From positions 1-8,639 of the forward strand of contig CALBRU010000347.1 of the NCBI GenBank assembly GCA_937927695.1: a DNA stretch of 8,639 nt. The letters are read 5' to 3'. Made by a program: the position numbers and the translations under genes. Origin of the DNA: an uncultured Thiomonas sp. Its GTDB lineage: Bacteria; Pseudomonadota; Gammaproteobacteria; Burkholderiales; Burkholderiaceae_C. This document shows positions 6,572 through 8,639 of the stretch, piece after piece. How positions within the stretch are numbered: the stretch's first letter is position 1; each line of letters begins with the position of its first letter. The notes under the pieces are model-generated. The model was not told the origin of the DNA. It ran no database searches and saw only the letters and a list, made by a program, of their open reading frames with translations.

Positions 6572-6632
6572 CTTGGTGGCGCGAAAGCGACGGCGTCCCG
6601 CTATGCTTGGATTTTCAATTCAGAGCACAAGC

Positions 6633-7403
6633 ATGGGACTGGGGCTTTACATCATCGGCGACGAAATCCTGTCGGGAAAAAGGCAGGACAAACATTTTCC
6701 TCAGATCCTGGCTCTGCTCAAGGCGCGAGAGATGCGGCTGGACTGGGTGAGCTATCTGGGCGACGACCCCGCCCAGCTGACCGAGGCATTCGCCGCCAGT
6801 TTCCGACGCGGCGATGTCGCGCTGAGCTGTGGCGGCATCGGCGCCACGCCAGACGATCACACCCGGCAGAGCGCCGCAGCCGCGCTGGGCCTGCCGCTGG
6901 AGTTGCACCCCGAGGCCAAGGCGCTGATTCAGCAGCGGGTCATCGAAGCCGGGTTGGGCGATGTGGACAGCCCCGCCAACCAGCAGCGCTTGCACATGGG
7001 TATGTTTCCGCAGGGCAGCGCCATCATTCCCAACCCCTACAACCGCATTCCGGGCTTTTCCATCCGGCAGCATTACTTCGTCCCGGGCTTTCCGGTCATG
7101 GCGTGGCCGATGCTCGAATGGGCGCTGGATGGTCCGCTGGCGCATCTACACGGCCAGGGCCATCAGGTTGAACGGGCCGTGATCGTGCGCCACGCAATGG
7201 AGTCCGACCTCACGCCCTTGATGGAAGACATCGAGCAGCGGTTTGCCGGCATCAAGGTTTTCAGCCTTCCTAGTGTGGATCACCCGGTTTGGGGGCGGCA
7301 CATTGAACTCGGCGTGAAGGGCGACTCGGCTGCCGTCAGTGAGGCATTCGACTATTTGCGAGCCCACCTCCCGGAAGGAAGTTGGGAGAACGCACCAAAA
7401 TGA
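6633..7403 (+). CDS. CinA-like molybdopterin-binding-domain protein
   Basis: The 256-residue protein fits the MoCF_biosynth (MogA/CinA N-terminal) fold. It begins YIIGDEILSGKRQDKHFPQIL, matching the family GDEIL.G...D.N pattern, and has CGGIGATPDDHTRQS (67-81 region), matching the GG(L/I)GxTxDD substrate loop. It lacks the C-terminal PncC-type deamidase of full CinA. Homologues are usually annotated as competence/damage-inducible protein A or molybdopterin-binding protein; in CinA the corresponding domain hydrolyses nucleotide pyrophosphates such as ADP-ribose, but the activity here is unproven. I chose the ATG at 6633 because homology begins there; an in-frame ATG at 6603 would add ten residues, and neither has a strong ribosome binding site. 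No terminator is visible before glnA, and the first half-site-like GCACC lies inside its 3' end. Confidence 0.8.
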   Translation: MGLGLYIIGDEILSGKRQDKHFPQILALLKAREMRLDWVSYLGDDPAQLTEAFAASFRRGDVALSCGGIGATPDDHTRQSAAAALGLPLELHPEAKALIQQRVIEAGLGDVDSPANQQRLHMGMFPQGSAIIPNPYNRIPGFSIRQHYFVPGFPVMAWPMLEWALDGPLAHLHGQGHQVERAVIVRHAMESDLTPLMEDIEQRFAGIKVFSLPSVDHPVWGRHIELGVKGDSAAVSEAFDYLRAHLPEGSWENAPK

Positions 7404-7410
7404 GCTGAAA

Positions 7411-7427
7411 CGCACCGACAAAGTGCA
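7411..7427. promoter_or_regulatory. NtrC (NRI) binding site 1 upstream of glnA
   Basis: CGCACCGACAAAGTGCA matches the NtrC dyad pattern (T)GCAC-Y-N5-R-GTGC(A) over 17 bp, with both GCAC/GTGC half-sites intact. Its centre is about 126 bp before the predicted sigma-54 start, typical for an enhancer. Confidence 0.8.
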
Positions 7428-7438
7428 TGAGAGTTTTC

Positions 7439-7455
7439 AGCACTTTTTTGGTGCA
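7439..7455. promoter_or_regulatory. NtrC (NRI) binding site 2 upstream of glnA
   Basis: AGCACTTTTTTGGTGCA matches the 17-bp NtrC dyad, again with intact GCAC and GTGC arms. It is 28 bp downstream of site 1 and centred about 98 bp before the predicted start. Paired sites at such a distance allow cooperative NtrC binding, close to the enteric glnA layout, where the two strong sites are about 32 bp apart. Confidence 0.82.
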
Positions 7456-7518
7456 TTTTTCGCCGTCTGCAAACCCCGTCTTTTCTCTTGGCGGGAGGAG
7501 CCAGGTTTCAAACGATCT

Positions 7519-7534
7519 GGGCACGCTTTCTGCT
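7519..7534 (+). promoter_or_regulatory. Sigma-54 (-24/-12) promoter of glnA
   Basis: GGGCACGCTTTCTGCT fits the sigma-54 consensus TGGCACG-N4-TTGCW with two mismatches. The invariant GG (7520-7521) and GC (7532-7533) are exactly 10 nt apart. Transcription should start near 7545, giving a leader of about 94 nt. The two NtrC sites upstream make nitrogen-limited activation through phosphorylated NtrC very likely. Confidence 0.82.
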
Positions 7535-7541
7535 AGATTCC

Positions 7542-7564
7542 CTGCACTGCGCGGAGCATTGCAG
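7542..7564 (+). repeat. Inverted repeat at the predicted glnA transcription start
   Basis: CTGCACTGC and GCATTGCAG can pair as eight base pairs with one C-T mismatch around a 5-nt loop (GCGGA). The repeat spans the predicted +1 near 7545. It could be a 5' mRNA hairpin or an operator overlapping the start; the function is unknown. Confidence 0.5.
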
Positions 7565-7627
7565 CCAACGATGTCGAGTGGCGTCTTCAACACGACCGAT
7601 GCCCACCCCAACGCATTTCAACCTGAC

Positions 7628-7633
7628 AGGAGA
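7628..7633 (+). promoter_or_regulatory. glnA ribosome binding site
   Basis: AGGAGA is 5 nt before the ATG at 7639, a strong Shine-Dalgarno that fixes the glnA start. Confidence 0.85.
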
Positions 7634-7638
7634 TTTTC

Positions 7639-8592
7639 ATGAGCAAAACAGTCGCCGACGTGATGGGCATGGTGAAAGAGCACGAAGTCAAATTCGTCGA
7701 TTTCCGTTTCACAGACACCCGCGGCAAAGAGCAGCACGTTACGGTGCCTGTCTCGCATTTCGATGAAGGCAAGTTCTCCGATGGTCATGCCTTCGACGGC
7801 TCGTCCATCGCTGGCTGGAAAGGCATCGAAGCCTCGGACATGCTGCTCATGCCCGACCCGAACACCGCCAATATCGACCCGTTCTACGAAGAAACCACGC
7901 TGCTGCTGAGCTGCGACGTGCTCGAACCCGGTGACGGCAAACCCTACGACCGCGATCCACGCTCCATCGCCAAAAAGGCCGAGGCTTATCTGAAAGCCTC
8001 GGGCATCGGCGATACCGCCTTCTTCGGCCCCGAGCCCGAATTCTTCATCTTCGACCAGGTCCGCTGGAATGTGGACATGTCGGGCTGCTTCGTCAAGGTC
8101 GATTCCAACGAAGCCGCCTGGGCGAGCGGCGACAAGCTGGAAGGCGGCAATATGGGCCACCGTCCGGCGGTGAAGGGCGGCTATTTCCCGGTCCCCCCGG
8201 TTGATAGTCTGCAAGACATCCGCTCCGAAATGTGCCTGCTGCTCGAGCAGATGGGCGTGCCGGTCGAAGTGCACCACCACGAAGTGGCCAACGCGGGTCA
8301 GTGCGAGATCGGCACCAAGTTCTCCACCCTGGTGCAGCGCGCCGACTGGACGCAGATGCTCAAGTATGTCGTGCAGAACGTGGCCCATGCCTATGGCAAG
8401 ACCGCGACCTTCATGCCCAAGCCCATCGTCGGCGACAACGGCTCGGGCATGCACGTGCACCAGTCCATCTGGAAGGACGGCAAGAACCTGTTCGCCGGCA
8501 ACGGCTATGCCGGCCTGTCCGAGACCGCCATCTACTACATCGGCGGCATCATCAAGCACGCCAAGGCGCTGAACGCCATCACCAACCCCGGC
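7639..8592 (+). CDS. glnA: Glutamine synthetase type I, 3'-truncated by adapter
   Basis: Glutamine synthetase makes glutamine from glutamate, ammonia and ATP in the cytoplasm as a dodecamer. The 318 genomic codons carry FDGSSIAGW (52-60), the metal-site GPEPEFFIFD (130-139), GHRPAVKGGYFPVPP (173-187), HHHEVANAGQCEIG (212-225), KPIVGDNGSGMHVHQS (261-276) and end at NAITNPG. The normal enzyme is about 470 residues, so roughly 150 are missing, including the flap Glu and the Tyr that is adenylylated in this class. The stop is artificial: after Gly318 (codon 8590-8592) the frame runs on as RSEEHTSELQS..., which is translated TruSeq adapter and not part of the protein. Promoter, NtrC sites and ribosome binding site upstream support nitrogen-controlled expression. 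In related bacteria glnA is often followed by ntrB/ntrC, which cannot be seen here. Confidence 0.95.
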
Positions 8593-8639
8593 AGATCGGA
8601 AGAGCACACGTCTGAACTCCAGTCACTAGCTTATCTCGT
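8593..8639 (+). other. Illumina TruSeq adapter plus index (assembly contamination)
   Basis: The sequence switches from glnA to AGATCGGAAGAGC..., the TruSeq read-1 3' adapter (34 nt, 8593-8626), followed by the 6-nt index TAGCTT (8627-8632, which I recall as TruSeq index 10) and the constant ATCTCGT (8633-8639). It is not genomic DNA. The first A could also belong to glnA (the expected next codon is ACC for Thr), so the junction is uncertain by one base. Reading frames that start or end here, including a minus-strand one from 8607, are artefacts. Confidence 0.98.

Noticed and set aside
7618..8607. 329-residue minus-strand reading frame opposite glnA
   Set aside because: It is the shadow of a strongly biased GC-rich gene, has no family features, and its first codons lie in the sequencing adapter.
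8232..8639. Plus-strand frame ending in ...QIGRAHV
   Set aside because: The end is adapter translated in another frame, and the rest is a glnA shadow.

Overview
The window looks like chromosomal DNA of a GC-rich betaproteobacterium, probably in the Burkholderiales. I infer this from the glnA type, a sigma-54/NtrC-type glnA control region and the overall codon bias; I cannot fix the genus. The right end is not genomic: from about 8593 to 8639 the sequence is Illumina TruSeq adapter plus index, so the window ends at a contaminated contig end inside glnA.

Region 1 (2-2725, + strand) is a compact four-gene set: the 3' part of an outer-membrane beta-barrel protein, a secreted FMN-binding-domain protein with an SGATLS flavinylation motif, an ApbE-like FAD:protein FMN transferase, and a four-helix membrane protein whose histidine pattern suggests a di-haem cytochrome b. 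The last three genes are joined by ATGA and TTGA overlaps. Together they look like an envelope electron-transfer module: an inner-membrane b-type cytochrome, a periplasmic flavoprotein with covalent FMN, the enzyme that attaches the FMN, and an outer-membrane protein.

Region 2 (2653-6467, - strand) is a tight operon, in transcription order: acyl-AMP ligase, acyl carrier protein, NadE-like ATP-pyrophosphatase, HemK/PrmC-like methyltransferase. The last gene starts at a TTG overlapping the nadE-like stop and runs tail-to-tail into the region 1 membrane protein with a 73-bp overlap. The NadE-like protein departs from family consensus near its C-terminus, and the methyltransferase has LPPY where the family has NPPY. 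The set may be an ACP-dependent amide-forming or modifying pathway rather than housekeeping NAD synthesis and release-factor methylation. This is the most novel-looking part of the window.

Region 3 (6633-8592, + strand) holds a stand-alone CinA-like molybdopterin-binding-domain protein and then glnA (glutamine synthetase type I, 3' truncated). The 235-bp gap before glnA carries two near-perfect 17-bp NtrC sites, a good -24/-12 sigma-54 promoter and an inverted repeat at the predicted transcription start, a nitrogen-controlled arrangement like that of enteric glnA. I saw no tRNA, rRNA, CRISPR array, insertion sequence or clear intrinsic terminator.
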